Assembly (NCBI GenBank): GCA_034387635.1
Contig: JAOANU010000004.1
Span: forward strand, 124,001-188,000
DNA length: 64,000 nt
Direction of reading: 5' to 3'
Source: Rhodosporidiobolus odoratus
Taxonomy: Eukaryota; Basidiomycota; Microbotryomycetes; Sporidiobolales; Sporidiobolaceae
Positions 34,386 through 46,490 of the stretch are shown in pieces. The translations under genes and the position numbers were made by a program. Each line of letters starts with the position of its first letter. Position 1 is the first letter of the stretch. The notes beneath the pieces were generated by a model, which saw nothing but the letters and a program-made list of their open reading frames with translations, had not been told where the DNA came from and ran no database searches.

Positions 34386-37300
34386 ATGGTGAAATGGCTG
34401 TGCGTGGCGGAGAAGCCATCTGTCGCGAAGACCTTGACGGAAATGCTCTCGGGCGGGCAATGGAATACGGTACATAGCGTCTTTTCCCCTCTGTGCTCGT
34501 CTCCTCACACGTACTCTGATGCAGAGGAATGCTCGAGCCCCGCGCTTCATCAAAAACTACGACTTCTCGTATCGAATGGGGGCCGGTCCTGGCCATACCA
34601 GCATGACGATGACGGCTGTAGCTGGCCACCTCACGTCGAACGACTTCGACGGCGACTACAAGGGTTGGCACAGCTGTGAGCCGCAGACGCTCTTCGATGT
34701 GCATGTTCGAACTTTCGTCACGCAGGTAACTTTTTTGTTTTTTTGCCTTCCTAGGCCCCCCTTCCTGCCTGCTGTCGGCCCAGGTTGATTTTATCTATCG
34801 AATCTCGCTTTGCAGTCTCCTGAGATGCTTGGGATCGAGGCCAACCTTACTGCCGAAGCGAAGAAGGCCACTCACCTCATGATCTGGACGGATTGCGATC
34901 GAGAAGGCGAGTACATTGGGTCCATCGTTGCGGATGTTTGCCGCAAAGCAAACCGCGCAATCGTCGTCAAGCGCGCTATCTTCTCCCAGATGACTACCCC
35001 GTGAGTCTCCTACTCTCCCTCTGCGATCTATCACTTTCGTGCTGACGATGATTTCCCTGCAGCGCAGTTAACCACGCCTGCCGTAATCCTGTCGAGCTGA
35101 ATCGGCGACATGCTCAGGCTGTCGCTACTCGTATGGAGCTTGACTTAAAGGTTGGAGCAGTGTTTACGCGCATGCAGTGCCTAGAGCTGCAGAAGCGAGT
35201 ACCTATGCTAGCCGACAAGCTGATCAGCTACGGTGAGCTCTTCTGTAGGACATCTTACTTTCGTTTCGCACAGCCTGACCCACTTCGCCGACACTGCAGG
35301 TCCATGTCAGTTCCCCACGCTTGGCTTCGTCGTCGACCAGTACGAGCGACACATGTCCTTCGTTGCGGAGACTTTCTGGTACATCCACGTGGCTGTCGGT
35401 CGGAATGGCTTAAACACGTCGTTCACATGGCGAAGAGGACGGCTCTTCGACTACGATGTCGTCGAAGCGCTGTACTCCATCTGCGAGGCGGAACCGGAAG
35501 CGACAGTGCTCAGTCAAACGACGAAACCGAAAAACAGGTGGTGCGCCCGGTTCAGCTTTTTCCGCCCGCTATGCAAAATCCGCTGACGCGTCCAAGCGTG
35601 CAGGAAGCCGCTTCCCCTCACCACCGTCGAGCTGCAGAAGGTCGGTAGCCGCATACTTCACATGACACCGAAGCGTGCTCTTGAGGTCAGCCTTATCCGC
35701 ATACCTGTCACATCCACCTACTCACCTGTTCCCAGTTTCCAGACTGCAGAAGGTCTCTACCAGCGCGGTATCTTAAGCTATCCTCGGACGGAGACAGATC
35801 AATTCGACCAAGGCTTTAATTTCCACGAGCTGATTGAGAAGCATCGTAACGACCACCAGTGGGGAGGTTTCGCAAACCAGTAACGCTCTTCTTCCTTCAA
35901 GCTACGTCGTGTTTCTGACTGATTCTGTTTATGCAGCCTGCTGGATGATGGCGGTTTCCAGCGCCCTCGCAACGGACAGCGAAACGACAAAGCACATCCT
36001 CCCATTCACCCTACCGCCCACGTCAACAACCTCGCAGGCGATGAGAAGAAAGTTTACGACTTCATCGTGCGACGCTTCTTGGCCTGCTGCTCGAAGGCTG
36101 CAAAGGGTTTTGAAAAGACGGTGGAAATCGAAATTGCGGAAGAAAAGTTCAAGGCTACAGGTATAACTTTCTCCACTCTGTGGTCGTGTCAATGATCTCG
36201 CTGATGTTTACTTGCAGGGCTGACTGTCACGGAACGCAATTATCTCGATGTCTACGTCTACGACAAATGGGCCGACCGTGTCCTTCCCGACTTTCAGCCG
36301 GGCGAACATTTCATCCCGGACGAATTAGGGCTGAAAGAGGGCCAGACTACACAGCCCAAGTTGCTTACCGAGGCTGACCTCGTTGAGCTAATGGACAACA
36401 ACGGGATAGGCGCGTCTTTCTCCCGCCACTGACGCCTCACTGCCTTTCCTTGCACTTCCCTGACCCCTGCATCCGAGCAGGAACGGACGCTACCATCGCC
36501 GAACATATCTCGAAAGTCATCGAGCGCCAGTTTGTGGTCAAGATGGCCCGCGGCGAGAACAAGGATCGGCTCGTCCCGTCGAAGCTGGGTGCCGCCCTGG
36601 TCAAAGCGTATGATGAAGTCGGGCTCGACACCTCGCTGACAAAGCCTCATCTGCGTCGTCAGGTGCGCTAACATCCATGGCTTTCTGGCATGATAGTTCG
36701 CAGGCGAAAGAGACTGACCTCCTTTCTCCGTTACTTCGTATCGTCGATTGATCTCAAGACCGAAGAACGCTTGAAGCAGATTTGTGACGGAGCCAAGCTC
36801 AGAGGCGACGTCATCATGCAAACCCTTGATGAGTATCGGGACGTTTACCATCGAACGAGGCAGCAACTCGCCCTTTTCGTTGAGGTACGTCGGATCGTCT
36901 CTCCCAGGCCCAACACCTTGAACTCTCCGAGGAGACTGACTGACGCGCTCCATATGATAGATTGTTCGTGAATACGTCGAAAGACAGCCAGAAGGCGAGG
37001 GAGGGAACGATGATGACAATGGAGGAGGGCATGGCGGCGGCGGTGGAGGAAGTGATGACGATGATGACGAGGACGATGATGACGGAGGTAGCGTAGGGAA
37101 CACAGGACGCGGACGAGGCGCGGGGCGTGGACGAGGTGGTGCGGCCCGAGGGAGGGGTTCTGGTTCAGGAACCGGCGGCGCAGCGAGAGGGAGGGGGAAA
37201 GGAGCTGCAGTGCCGAAGCGGAAGAAGAAGGATGAGGACGACGACGATGGTGCGCTCTTTCTACCGCATTCTTTCAGTGCTTTAATGCTGACTTGTGCTC

Positions 37301-38548
37301 TTTTTTCCGTCTCCTCTCAAGATGACGCGCCCGACTCTACTACCTGTACTTGTGGCACTCCTTCCGTTCAGCGCACCGTTGGCAAGGAAGGACCCAACAA
37401 AGGCCGCCTTTTCTTCTCGTGCTCTAAACCACGCGAAGAAAGCTGTGGCTTCTTCGAGTGGGCGGATGAAGCGGCAGGCAGAGTTGTGCCGCAGAAGCGA
37501 CCGGCCGCGCATAATTCGAATGTGCGTTCCTTCCATGAGCTCGTTGGCAAGCCTTTCATCGAGCTCATTGCGCTTCCTCTGCAGACTGCTCGATATGCTT
37601 CTCGGGATGCTGCTGCCGAGGTCGATGCCTTGCGTTGCGAATGCAATCTGACGCCCCAACAACTGACAGTTTCGAAAGAAGGTATGCTCCTTTCTCTCCG
37701 ACTCCCACGCGACGCCGCTCACCTCATCCCCAAACAGGCGCAAATCAAGGTCGAACCTTTCTGAAGTGCCCGAATGTTTCCAAGAATGCACAATGCGGGT
37801 TCTTTGCCTGGGCTGACGAGTCGGGAGGCGCTTCTGCGCCGAGAGCGGGCGGTGGTTGCGGTGGTGGCGGCGGCGGAGGCCCCTCCGGACAAGGTTCCTG
37901 TTTCAACTGCAATCAGGGTAAGCTTTCCGATTCTTTCACCATAATCGCAGCTCGTTCTCGAGCTGAATCAGATATCTATGGCTGACCCATCGGATTGTCG
38001 CTGTCATCTGTCCGTACAGACGGTCATTGGGCGAGTCAATGTCCGCAACCTCGCGCCAACGCAGGAGGAGCAGGAGGTGGCGGTGGCGGTTTCGGAGGCG
38101 GAGGGGCCACGGGGGAATGCTTCATATGCCACGAGTCAGGCCACTTTGCGAATGCTTGCCCTCAGAAGGGACAAGGCGGCGTGGGTGGAAGAGGAGGGGG
38201 CGGAGGGGGAGGGAGCGGTGGAGGGGGGTCTAACTTGTCCTGCTTCAAGGTACGTCACACGTCGCACTCCGTCTCATGTGGCGTCTCGCTGACCTTGGCT
38301 GGTCGCTCTGCAGTGCGGCGAACGTGCGTCCCAGCCTACCTGTTCTCCCTTTTCACCCTGGCTAGAATTTTCGAGCCTACTAACGCATTGTCTCTACCTC
38401 TTGCGGCCCTCTTGCAGAAGGACATTTCTCGAACGCTTGCACGAATGCCGGCGCCTCGGGGTCGACATCGCGAAGAGGTCGAGGGTCTCGAGGAGGAGGA
38501 AGTAGTCGAGGCCGTGGACGAGGGCGAGGGAGGAAGTCGTATGACTAG
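34386..38548 (+). CDS. TOP3: DNA topoisomerase III (type IA) with GRF and CCHC zinc-finger tail
   Basis: Single-strand passage enzyme of the RecQ-Top3-Rmi1 dissolvasome. The TOPRIM domain opens MVKWLCVAEKPSVAKTL and includes the acidic WTDCDREGEYIGS. The core has LISYGPCQFPTLGFVVDQY and the catalytic Tyr in GILSYPRTETDQF. AHPPIHPT and ELMDNNGIGTDATIAEHI follow, all diagnostic of eukaryotic Top3. The tail has an acidic plus GRGRG linker (about 36990-37215), two GRF-type zinc fingers (CTCG...CGFFEWADE and CECN...CGFFAWADE) and then three CCHC knuckles. These are CFNCNQDGHWASQC, CFICHESGHFANAC and CFKCGEQGHFSNAC, separated by Gly-rich spacers. An RGG/RGRG end stops at TAG 38546-38548. The third knuckle depends on a 10-nt microexon (38314-38323). 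The intron near 36663-36760 is placed by homology and least certain. Confidence 0.95.
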
Positions 38549-38782
38549 CTATGCGGTTCCAAGTTGTCCTATGAGTAGTCGGAGTGTTGTTGCTATCATA
38601 TTGAATTTTTACTCCTTCCCGTCGGAGCAGGCGATGACGAGCAGGCGAAGCGCCGTCCTATGTGAAGGACCTAGATGAGACCCAACAGATAGCTAAGCAA
38701 TACATCCAACTTCTAGAGAAGCCCAAAACAGTCTACAGCCGTGCCCCGAGAAGCCAAAGAAACCGGAAGATCTACGTTCATC

Positions 38783-40985
38783 CTAACGTCCCGTCAACCT
38801 CTTCTCCAACCACCTCGCCGGGGCGTATACCGCCCCAGCAACTGCCATACCCGTTTCGAAGCCAATGTCGCCACCGGCTGTAGCGTCTGGGCCACCGATG
38901 GAGACGGCGAAGGGACCGCGGTACCACTGCGAGCAAGATCGAGAAAAAGGAGGAACAGGAAGAGAGTCAGCGAGTCACTCTTTCGCATACTGGGCACACC
39001 TGTTTACGCGAGTAACGAGATGATGGTACAAGGAACGAGAGACGCACCACCTGATCCATCCCAAGCACACAGAAAGCTGCACCGCAGAGACTGGCGAAAA
39101 GTGCCGCCAGGCCCAGCGGAAGCTTGGCCGAGCGGTCCCAGATGCGAAGGTCGTAGGAGGAGAAACGGGCTTGTCGGAAGAGGAAGTGCTGTAGCAGACA
39201 AGGAGGGTGGGGATGAAAGTCAGTCGATTAGCGACTATGCGGAAATGCGGGGCGAAGAGGGAGGTATCGACGTACCTCTATCAAAAGGATGATAGCGAAT
39301 ATAGAGGTCCAGTAGCCGAGAAGTCCCAAGAAATTTGACAGTGCAGCGGCAAAGTGCGCGGCGGCAGCGATGGCGATGGGAAGGTAGATAGCGGTGCCGA
39401 CGATGGCGAAGAGGAATCGAGGGAGGCGGGTGAGGAAAGGGAAGACGATCTGAATGGAGAGGGAGAAGGCGTATTGCGACGGGGCATTGTTGGCTAAGGG
39501 ACCGTGAACAACAGTCAGCAAGCGAAAAAAAGATCAAGTTCGAGCACGAGGAAAGATAGAGCCCAGCTTACCAATCATACCGAGAGAGAAGATGATGAGC
39601 AAGACCTTGGCAAAGCCATGCAGCGGTTCCAAGGCAACAGCAACAAGCCCTCCAATCGAGCCGTCGCCAAACCCAGCTTCCCAGGTCGGGACTTCACCGC
39701 TCAGAGCAGCGGCAGCAAAGGCCGCGCCCATCATCTGGATGAAGATGCAGGGTATATACAGGCCGAAAAAGGTGTAGATGAAGACTGTGATCGAAGGGAC
39801 GTCCGGTCTGTCAAGGTTGCGGAAGATCAGTTTCGGGGAAGGGCTCAAGAGGCAAAAGCAGAACGCACCGCATGTAGGTGTTGAAGTCGGCAGAGCAACC
39901 GGACCACGAAATGGTGAAACCGACAACGATGGAGAGGAAAGTGAGGACGTTGGCGGCAGTGGCAGGCTCATCTACAGCAAAGGAGGTAGCGGCGCCGAGG
40001 TGACGACCGCCAAAGCCAGCCAGGAGGATGAAAGAGAAGACGACGGGGAGCCCTGCAGAGTTGGGACACATGAGCCTTGGCTCCGTGCAGAAGCCAGGAA
40101 GGAGGAAACGCACATGCCCAGCGCTCGACAACATGCAAAACGCGGTAGCCGCAGAACGAGATCACCATGCTGACGACGGCAACAATGACGATGCCTGCAT
40201 TTGTTGACAGGCCGCCAGGGTTGACGGCTACGAGCACCTGACCGGCCACGATGGCATTGACAGCGCAGAAGCCGGCGAAGGAGATAAGGTTGAGGACAGC
40301 AGGAAGGATGACGGGGTAATAACCGTAGCTGCGGAATAAGAGGGTCAGTATCTCCCAGTACACAGAAGCAGGACAGTACGCACGAGTAGCGTGCAATGCC
40401 CATCGTCCTCATACCCAACCTTGGGCCGAAAATGGCGAGGTAAGAAGGAATTCCGCAGGAGAGAATGTTGGCAAAGACGATGATGAGGAAAGAATCCTGG
40501 TGCAAGCAAGCATTAGCAATCTCGAGTTGGGTATGTGCAAGTGGGGAAATAACCGGGACTTGCCCGCATGGAAAGAGAGTAGTAATAAGGACCCAGTGTT
40601 CCAGTGGAAAAACAAGCAATGGTGGCGTTCATCGTCATCCTGCGCGGCGGGGAACATTCTCGCTCAGTCGTTGCTCCACAGAGCCTGGGAAGAGGTAAGG
40701 GAGGGCGCACCAAAGCGTGAAGTTGTCGAGGAAAGTAGCATCCGTCCTCTGCGATTCTGGCAGAGGCCCGACCCCATGCGTTTCTACGCTATCGCTGACG
40801 ATGAGCTTCCGCCATAGCTTGCCATACCAGCTCGTGGGTTCTGACTGGGCGATAGGTTTCTTGATAGTATCTTCAAAGTCGAGAGTTGCCGCCGTTGACG
40901 TCGGTCCATCTTCAAGGTCGAACTCGTGGTCTTTGAGGAGTGTTTGTGCGGTCGGAGTACGCTCTGCTGGTGGCGGTCTGTCCAT
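38783..40985 (-). CDS. FCY2: NCS1-family nucleobase permease (purine-cytosine permease-like)
   Basis: Plasma-membrane proton symporter for cytosine/purines by family. The start ATG 40985 (MDRPPPAERTPTAQTLL; an upstream in-frame TTG is not needed) gives a hydrophilic N-terminus with VETHGVGPLPESQRTD, typical of Fcy proteins. After splicing, LWMTMNATIACFSTGTLGPY forms TM1 with the family STGTLGP turn. The next exons carry about ten more helices. These include IPSYLAIFGPRLGMRTM, SYGYYPVILPAVLNLISFAGF, FTISWSGCSADFNTYMRP (the W..A.D...Y substrate-site signature) and FFGLYIPCIFIQMMGAAF. YAFSLSIQIVFPFLTRLPRF and HFLFRQARFSSYDLRIWDR follow. The C-terminus is FAVSIGGPDATAGGDIGFE and stops at TAG 38783. 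The substrate (cytosine, adenine or other) is not determinable. Confidence 0.9.
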
Positions 40986-41346
40986 GGTGTATGTTCTAGT
41001 GGAACGAGAACGTCGAGCCAAGTTTAGAAGCAGGACGACTTCTCCTCGGAACTGCGTGGCAGATCAAAGTATTTTTTCCACAGTCGGGGTTAAGCCGAAG
41101 GCTTTTCCGGCGGCGAGCGCTCACTGTACAGCCCTTCAGGCGCTGCAGCAAGATGAGCAAATGGGCAGACTTGGTGTAGGAATGCTGCTTGTCATCAGCG
41201 AGCCGGTCAAGCAGCAGTGCAAGCACAGGATCGCTCGTCTCTAGCAGTGTCCATAACGCGACTCCAGAGGTTTGACTTTCGGAGGTCTCATCTCCCTCTT
41301 CTCCTCGCTGTTCCGGTGCTATTCCTAGATTACCCACTCGTGCAGC
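40986..41346. promoter_or_regulatory. Divergent region, permease/CDC123
   Basis: 361 nt head-to-head spacer. No clear TATA box or repeat. One ACGCGA (not ACGCGT) lies near 41256. Confidence 0.4.
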
Positions 41347-43110
41347 ATGGCCATTCCTCCGCCGCACGCCCCGTCCAGCGCAGCACCTCCACCTCAAGCC
41401 GCCGACGACAGCTTCCCGCCTCTGACAACCTCCGACGTTCTCGCCTGCCAGTTCTCTACTTGGTATCCAGCATACAAACGCGTAGCACCCAAAGCAACTG
41501 TCTTGCGACCCATACCGCATGAGCAGGAGTTTCTGGAGTACCTCGAGAGCGATGGGCTGTTTCTGCCAGAAGGTAGCGGTCCGATGGGGTGCGTAGAAGC
41601 TCGTTTGCTGGAAAAGAGTAGGCGACACGTCACGTGTAGGGGTAGGTGCTGAAACATCAGCTCTTTGCCTTTGCCTTGGTCGTGCAGGGTGAGCGAGTTG
41701 AGCGACTCGGAAGACGAGGAAGAAGAGTCAGAACCGGATAGCGACAGCGACGACGAACCTGCCAAGCAGTTCGCGTTTCCGCATCTCGACGCCGAGATCC
41801 GAAGCGTCTTGGACAAGTACGACGGAGCTGTGTTTCCGAAACTGAATTGGTCTTCCCCTCAAGTACGCCCTTTTCTCGTTGCCCCCGATTCCCCTCGTAC
41901 CCTTTCCTCCCTGCCTTTTCCATGTCGTTACAAGTTCAACCGACACAGTAAGTTGACGCGCGCTCGTTCCTCCAGGACGCAGCATGGATGTTACCAGGTC
42001 AGAACCTCAAATGTCAAACCCCAGCCGACGTCTACCTCCTCCTCAAGTCCAGCGACTTCATCTCTCACGACCTCGACCATGCCTTCGAGGGCTGTGTCGA
42101 CTACCCGCCCTCGTCGTCGTCGGCTCCTCCGATCGCTCCTGCAGCACAGTCTCGAGTGACTGATCCAACCCCGGGCATGGACGAAGAACAACTCGCTCGC
42201 CTGACTGTTTCGGATGGAGAGGAGCGAGAGTCGACGCCTGAGCCGAGAACACGACCGTATCGGTTTGAGCTGGTCCTGAAGAAGTGGTTCGACATGCCGA
42301 AGAGTCAGGAATGGCGATGTTTTGTGCGAGATGGGGTTTTCTTGGGTTCGTCCATATCCTGCTCGTCTTCCGCACTCCGCGTCTGCTTCACCTCGCCTTG
42401 CCTGCCGAGCCTCTGTAGCTCGAGTACGCCAGCTGACATACATTGACATGCAGGCATTTCTCAACGCGACACTACCTTTTACAACTTTCTGCAGCCCGCG
42501 CAGGTTCAGCAAGATCTACGGGCGAAGATCGTGGCGTTTTGGGAGGAGCAGCTACAAAATAAAGCGCCTTTGCGCAACTGTACGTCGTGCCGTCTATCTA
42601 TGTACCCCCGACAGCGGCAGTCTTCCGCTTCCTTATGCACTCACCCCGAGTTTCCAGGGAAAAGCGGCCAGCCAGCTTGCTTGCTTACACACCATTGTCG
42701 CAGATGCATTCGACATCTATCTCACCCGCGACAACTCTCGCGTTTTCCTGATCGACCTCAACCCGTACTCTCCTGCAACCGATTCCCTCCTTTTCACCTA
42801 TGACCACCTTCACTCCCTCTACCTTTCCGTCTCCTCTTCCTCTTCCTCTTCGCCTTCCTCCGCGTCATCACCGCTCCCCCACGTTCGCCTCATCACCTCC
42901 GAAGTCGAAGCCTCGCGCTCTATGCCTCGGTACAGTCACAACCGTTACCCGAAAGACGTCGTCGAGCTCAGCGAGGGACAGAGCGTTGCAGAGTTTGCGA
43001 AGGAGTGGATGGGACAGGTTGCGGAGGCGGCAGTGGACAAGGACGGAGCAGAGACGGGAGGAACGCAGAGCAAGGAGGCGGGGAAGGGGAAGGAGAGGAT
43101 TGGGCGGTAG
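41347..43110 (+). CDS. CDC123: Cdc123/D123 family, eIF2 assembly chaperone
   Basis: ATP-grasp-like protein that binds eIF2-gamma and promotes eIF2 complex assembly, hence translation initiation and cell-cycle entry. Exons encode TTSDVLACQFSTWYPAYKRV (the N-terminal family block). Then come an acidic insert SELSDSEDEEEESEPDSDSD, FPKLNWSSPQDAAWMLPG, LKSSDFISHDLDHAFEGC, LVLKKWFDMPKSQEWRCFVR and GISQRDTTFYNFLQPAQV. A 128-nt intron (about 42577-42704) then joins N to YAFDIYLTRDNSRVFLIDLN, giving the metal-binding DxN-type end of the ATP-grasp site. A Ser-rich loop in the C-terminal part and the Lys/Glu tail KEAGKGKERIGR are additions to the core. Stop TAG 43108-43110. All main family blocks are present, so it is probably functional. 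Confidence 0.93.
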
Positions 43111-44155
43111 ATCGCCTCGCAACGCTCATGTTTCCTCATTCTCAAGCTATCTAGGGAGACGCACAGAGCTGTCACTCAACGTGAAGCTGCCCCGGGCTTC
43201 GAGACCTCAGCGCCCTTGAAGCGAGACGAGCGGGACAGACGGATTCCGGAAGGAGAAAAGAAAAGTGCCGCCGTTGCGGGCGATTTCGACGAGCATCCCT
43301 TGACCGTTGCAGGCTGACGCTGCTGTTGTTATCGCAGCTGATCGCTCGGAATCTGTGATACTGTCTCTAGTAGGTGTGGAACCCAAGGCCTGTCTCCCCC
43401 TGTCCGAGTGTTCCGCCTCCGGCTGTCGCACCTTGACCTTCTCGGAGATGTCGACCGCTCATAATCACGATGATCGCTCGCAGAGCTCTAGCGCTGCAGG
43501 GATAAGTACGCCCGTGTCGCTCCTCGATGAGCACACTTCACCAGTCTGCCCGGCGATACGGAACGTGCAACATGCTCCCCAATACAGGCTACTCCCAAAA
43601 GTGGACAAGCGCTGTATGTACAGGCTTAAGGAGAACCCGAGTCATAAGATAGCTTGCACTCCGCAGCACGCATTCGGCCTTGTCAACCTCCTCCGTCTCA
43701 CCAGCCTCACCAGCCTCCTCATCCGCATCGGGCAGTTTCGCTTCAATCTCATCCCTCGCCATTTCCTACTCCGGTTATTTATAACATATGAATACGCCGT
43801 TCCTGCTCTCTAGCAGCCTAGTCCCGCCCCTTCCCGCAGCCCCGGTCCGCCTTCTTCCCCTCGCTTACCCGACCACAAAGTCTTCCTCCTGGCCTAGCCA
43901 GATCACTTCCGAGCCCAGCCTGCCCGCTCGTTCTTTAGCCGGGCTCCACGACCTAGCTTGTGAGCAGCCCCTTGCCTGCCAATTCTTCGTCACGCCCTCA
44001 TCGTCTTTCCTGCTGCTGTCATTTGCCTCGTCGTCGTCGTCGGTACCAGCTTGTCTCCCGCTTCGGCAACCGCTACATTCCTCTCGCGTGCCTCACACAC
44101 TCCCTTTCTTCCGGCTTTCCTTACTCGCCCGACTTCGATCCGCCGGACGCACACT
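43111..44155. other. Intergenic region upstream of the PC-esterase-like gene
   Basis: 1,045 nt. The downstream third is strongly pyrimidine-rich (43800-44150), like a long leader. A TATA-like TATTTATA lies at 43776-43783. A 168-codon frame at 43307-43813 begins at TTG and shows no recognisable protein character. No gene called. Confidence 0.45.
43776..43783 (+). promoter_or_regulatory. TATA-like element TATTTATA
   Basis: An AT-rich octamer in GC-rich surroundings, about 370 nt upstream of the ATG at 44156. A long leader would be needed. Confidence 0.35.
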
Positions 44156-46060
44156 ATGCCAGCTTCGTACATCATCGACGAGTCAGCCGCCGCCCCGCGC
44201 ACCATTGTCCCTCACCTCCGTCGACGATCTTCAGTCTCCCACTCTACCATCTCCTCGTCCCTCAGCTCACCCCTCATCTCGCACGTGGTCTACAACGAAC
44301 GAACAGGCGAGATTGCACTGCCTCCTTCACCGCCTTTGCGGAGCTGGGACGAGAAGAAGCTGGAGAAGAACTTGCTGGGATTGATTGATGGACAAGGCAA
44401 GGGAGCCAGGGGGGTGGCATGGCGGCCGGCACCGAAGGGACGACCGTTTGCGCTTCCGCGACCATGGTACACGGCACTGGCGCTCGGTGGGGTTACTCTG
44501 TCTTTTGTCTTCTTGCTTTCTTACCTCGTACCGCCAACGTGCGTCCAGCCTTTTTCGTTTCCTCTTTCTTCTCTTGATGTAGCTAATCCCGTTTTCTCCT
44601 ACCTCCTACAGCTCCTCCTATCAGCTAACTTCCATCATCTCCCGCATGCGTACCCCGAGGACAACCTGCGAACCATACTCTTCGCCCGGCACCCTGCAAG
44701 TCGACTCGATCGACGCCGACCGAAATCGCTGGATCCCTCACGACGCAAGGTGTCAACCGCCCAACTTCCTCGCCCGTCTACGCGACCTCACGCTACACCA
44801 CCGCATTCCCTTCGCTTACTCCCCTGCGTCCGTCTCTCTTGCCGATTTTGCATGGTTGCACAACAAGACAGCCCTCCTTATTGGCGATTCGATTTCTCGC
44901 GAACACGTCGAAAACTTCTGTCAGCTCCTCGGTGAAGAGTCGGAGGTTATCCGCCCTGGACACCGATGGGCGGCGAGTGGTTCACCGCAACGAGCTGCGA
45001 CGAAGGCGCAACACCTTGAGCGGCCGAAACGGATCAACCAGCGCGGGTTCCGAGTAGTGAGGGATGCGAGTCGGCCAAGGGTTTGCTACATTCCCGCATT
45101 GGACTTGATGGTATGTCTCTCCCTTCCTTTCGCCCCTCTCCCCTCTCAAGAACAAACGGACTGCGAGCCCTGACTCGCCTTGTTTTCCCGCCTTTTCTTT
45201 CCCTTTCTTCTCGGATTGTAGCTCGTCTCCGTCTACCACTTCGGCCTCGATCAAGAAGACTATTGGCGAGATTCTCGCATGCCTCAATACGCCGCCCCAG
45301 GACTATTCGAACACCGCCTAACGGACCAAATCCAACCCCTCATCGCTCACATCCGCGCCGACGGCCGTTCCTCCGCTCCGGACTACGTCGAAATCTCGAG
45401 TGGAATGTGGGACCTCGCTCGATGGGCGGAACAGGATATCGTGGCTGGGAAGGATACGGCCTTACCTTTGGGACAGGATCGGGTCACTCAGTATCGGTTC
45501 AGGGTTGGGCAGGTCATGGATAAGGTTAGGACGGCGTTTCCGAATGCCAAGGCCAAGGTGTGGAGGACGTTGCATTGTCCTACGGATCAGGTTGCCGAAT
45601 ATGATTATTTCATGGTGCGTTCTTAACTTTTTCCTCTCGATTTTCCTTGCACTCGGCAGGAGGAATCAGACAGCTGACTCTCGGGAGCTCTTTCCGATTG
45701 TAGGACAAGATCAACCCTCGTTCTTCCAATCTCACTGCCAACCTCGAGCCAGTCATGTTCGCCCACACCCGCATCTCTCAACTCGACGCCGCCGTCCGAT
45801 CTCTAGTCCTCCCTTCCCTCTCTTCCACCTCCTCTTCCTCTTCTCCCTCCTCCTCCTCCACCACCGAATCCGAAGCAAGCGATCTCGACGTTCCTCATCC
45901 CGAATACCGCCTCAACGAATGGGGTAACGTCCTCAAAGGTCATGAAGCTCATCAGAAGGATCGATTGCATGGAGATCCGTTGCCAGGGGGTTATATCTGG
46001 GGGGACATCATGTTGCATGAGTTGTGGAGGGGAGTGCAGAGGGCTACGGATGGCCAGTGA
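44156..46060 (+). CDS. Type II membrane protein with PC-esterase/SGNH-hydrolase-like domain
   Basis: The N-terminus (MPASYIIDESAAAPRTIVPH) is cytosolic and Ser-rich. It is followed by one membrane anchor (WYTALALGGVTLSFVFLLSY, about 44465-44525) and a long luminal/extracellular domain. That domain has a Ser nucleophile block, NKTALLIGDSISREHVENFC, with the GDS motif of SGNH/PC-esterase proteins. Near the C-terminus HQKDRLHGDPLPGGYIWGD supplies a DxxH motif. GDS plus DxxH is the catalytic signature of TBL-type and fungal polysaccharide O-acetyl esterases/transferases. YVEISSGMWDLARWAEQD lies between them. Four exons; the stop is TGA 46058. A Golgi or cell-surface enzyme acting on an acylated glycan is inferred. 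The donor, acceptor and direction of reaction are unknown. Confidence 0.75.
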
Positions 46061-46490
46061 GGGCCAAGTTACGAGGTTTTCGGCGACTCGACACGCTTGT
46101 TGATGTGTAGCTATGATTCCCTCCTGTGTACCACCCTTTACTAGACTAGCCCAGCCTACTCATGTGTAGCCGACTCCTTCTACCCTTTATTTCTTGCATT
46201 CTCAGCATTTTCTCCTCGTCGCAATCTTCAAGAGCACGAGATTGCCGATTACTCCATATAGTACAATGCGTGGTCCTGAGAATAAGGTTAAAGACCTTCT
46301 AAGAGAATCCAGGGTAACCCAAACAAAAGAAATCGTGGCGGGCATGTAAGGCTTGGGAAAGACGAAAGAGGGCATCCAGACAGAGAGGGTATACAGCGCA
46401 GAGATTGTGATATGATAAAATTCCTGCATGGTGTGGTCGGCGGGGAGGTCTCGACGGACGCGCGTGCTGCGTCGTTCACGACGAAATGGC
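46061..46490. other. Convergent intergenic region
   Basis: 430 nt between 3' ends. It is AT-richer with T- and A-rich patches (46180-46420) typical of 3' UTRs. No gene seen. Confidence 0.45.

Noticed and set aside
43307..43813. 168-codon plus-strand frame upstream of the PC-esterase gene
   Set aside because: It begins with TTG rather than ATG, shows no motif, and sits in a likely promoter/leader.
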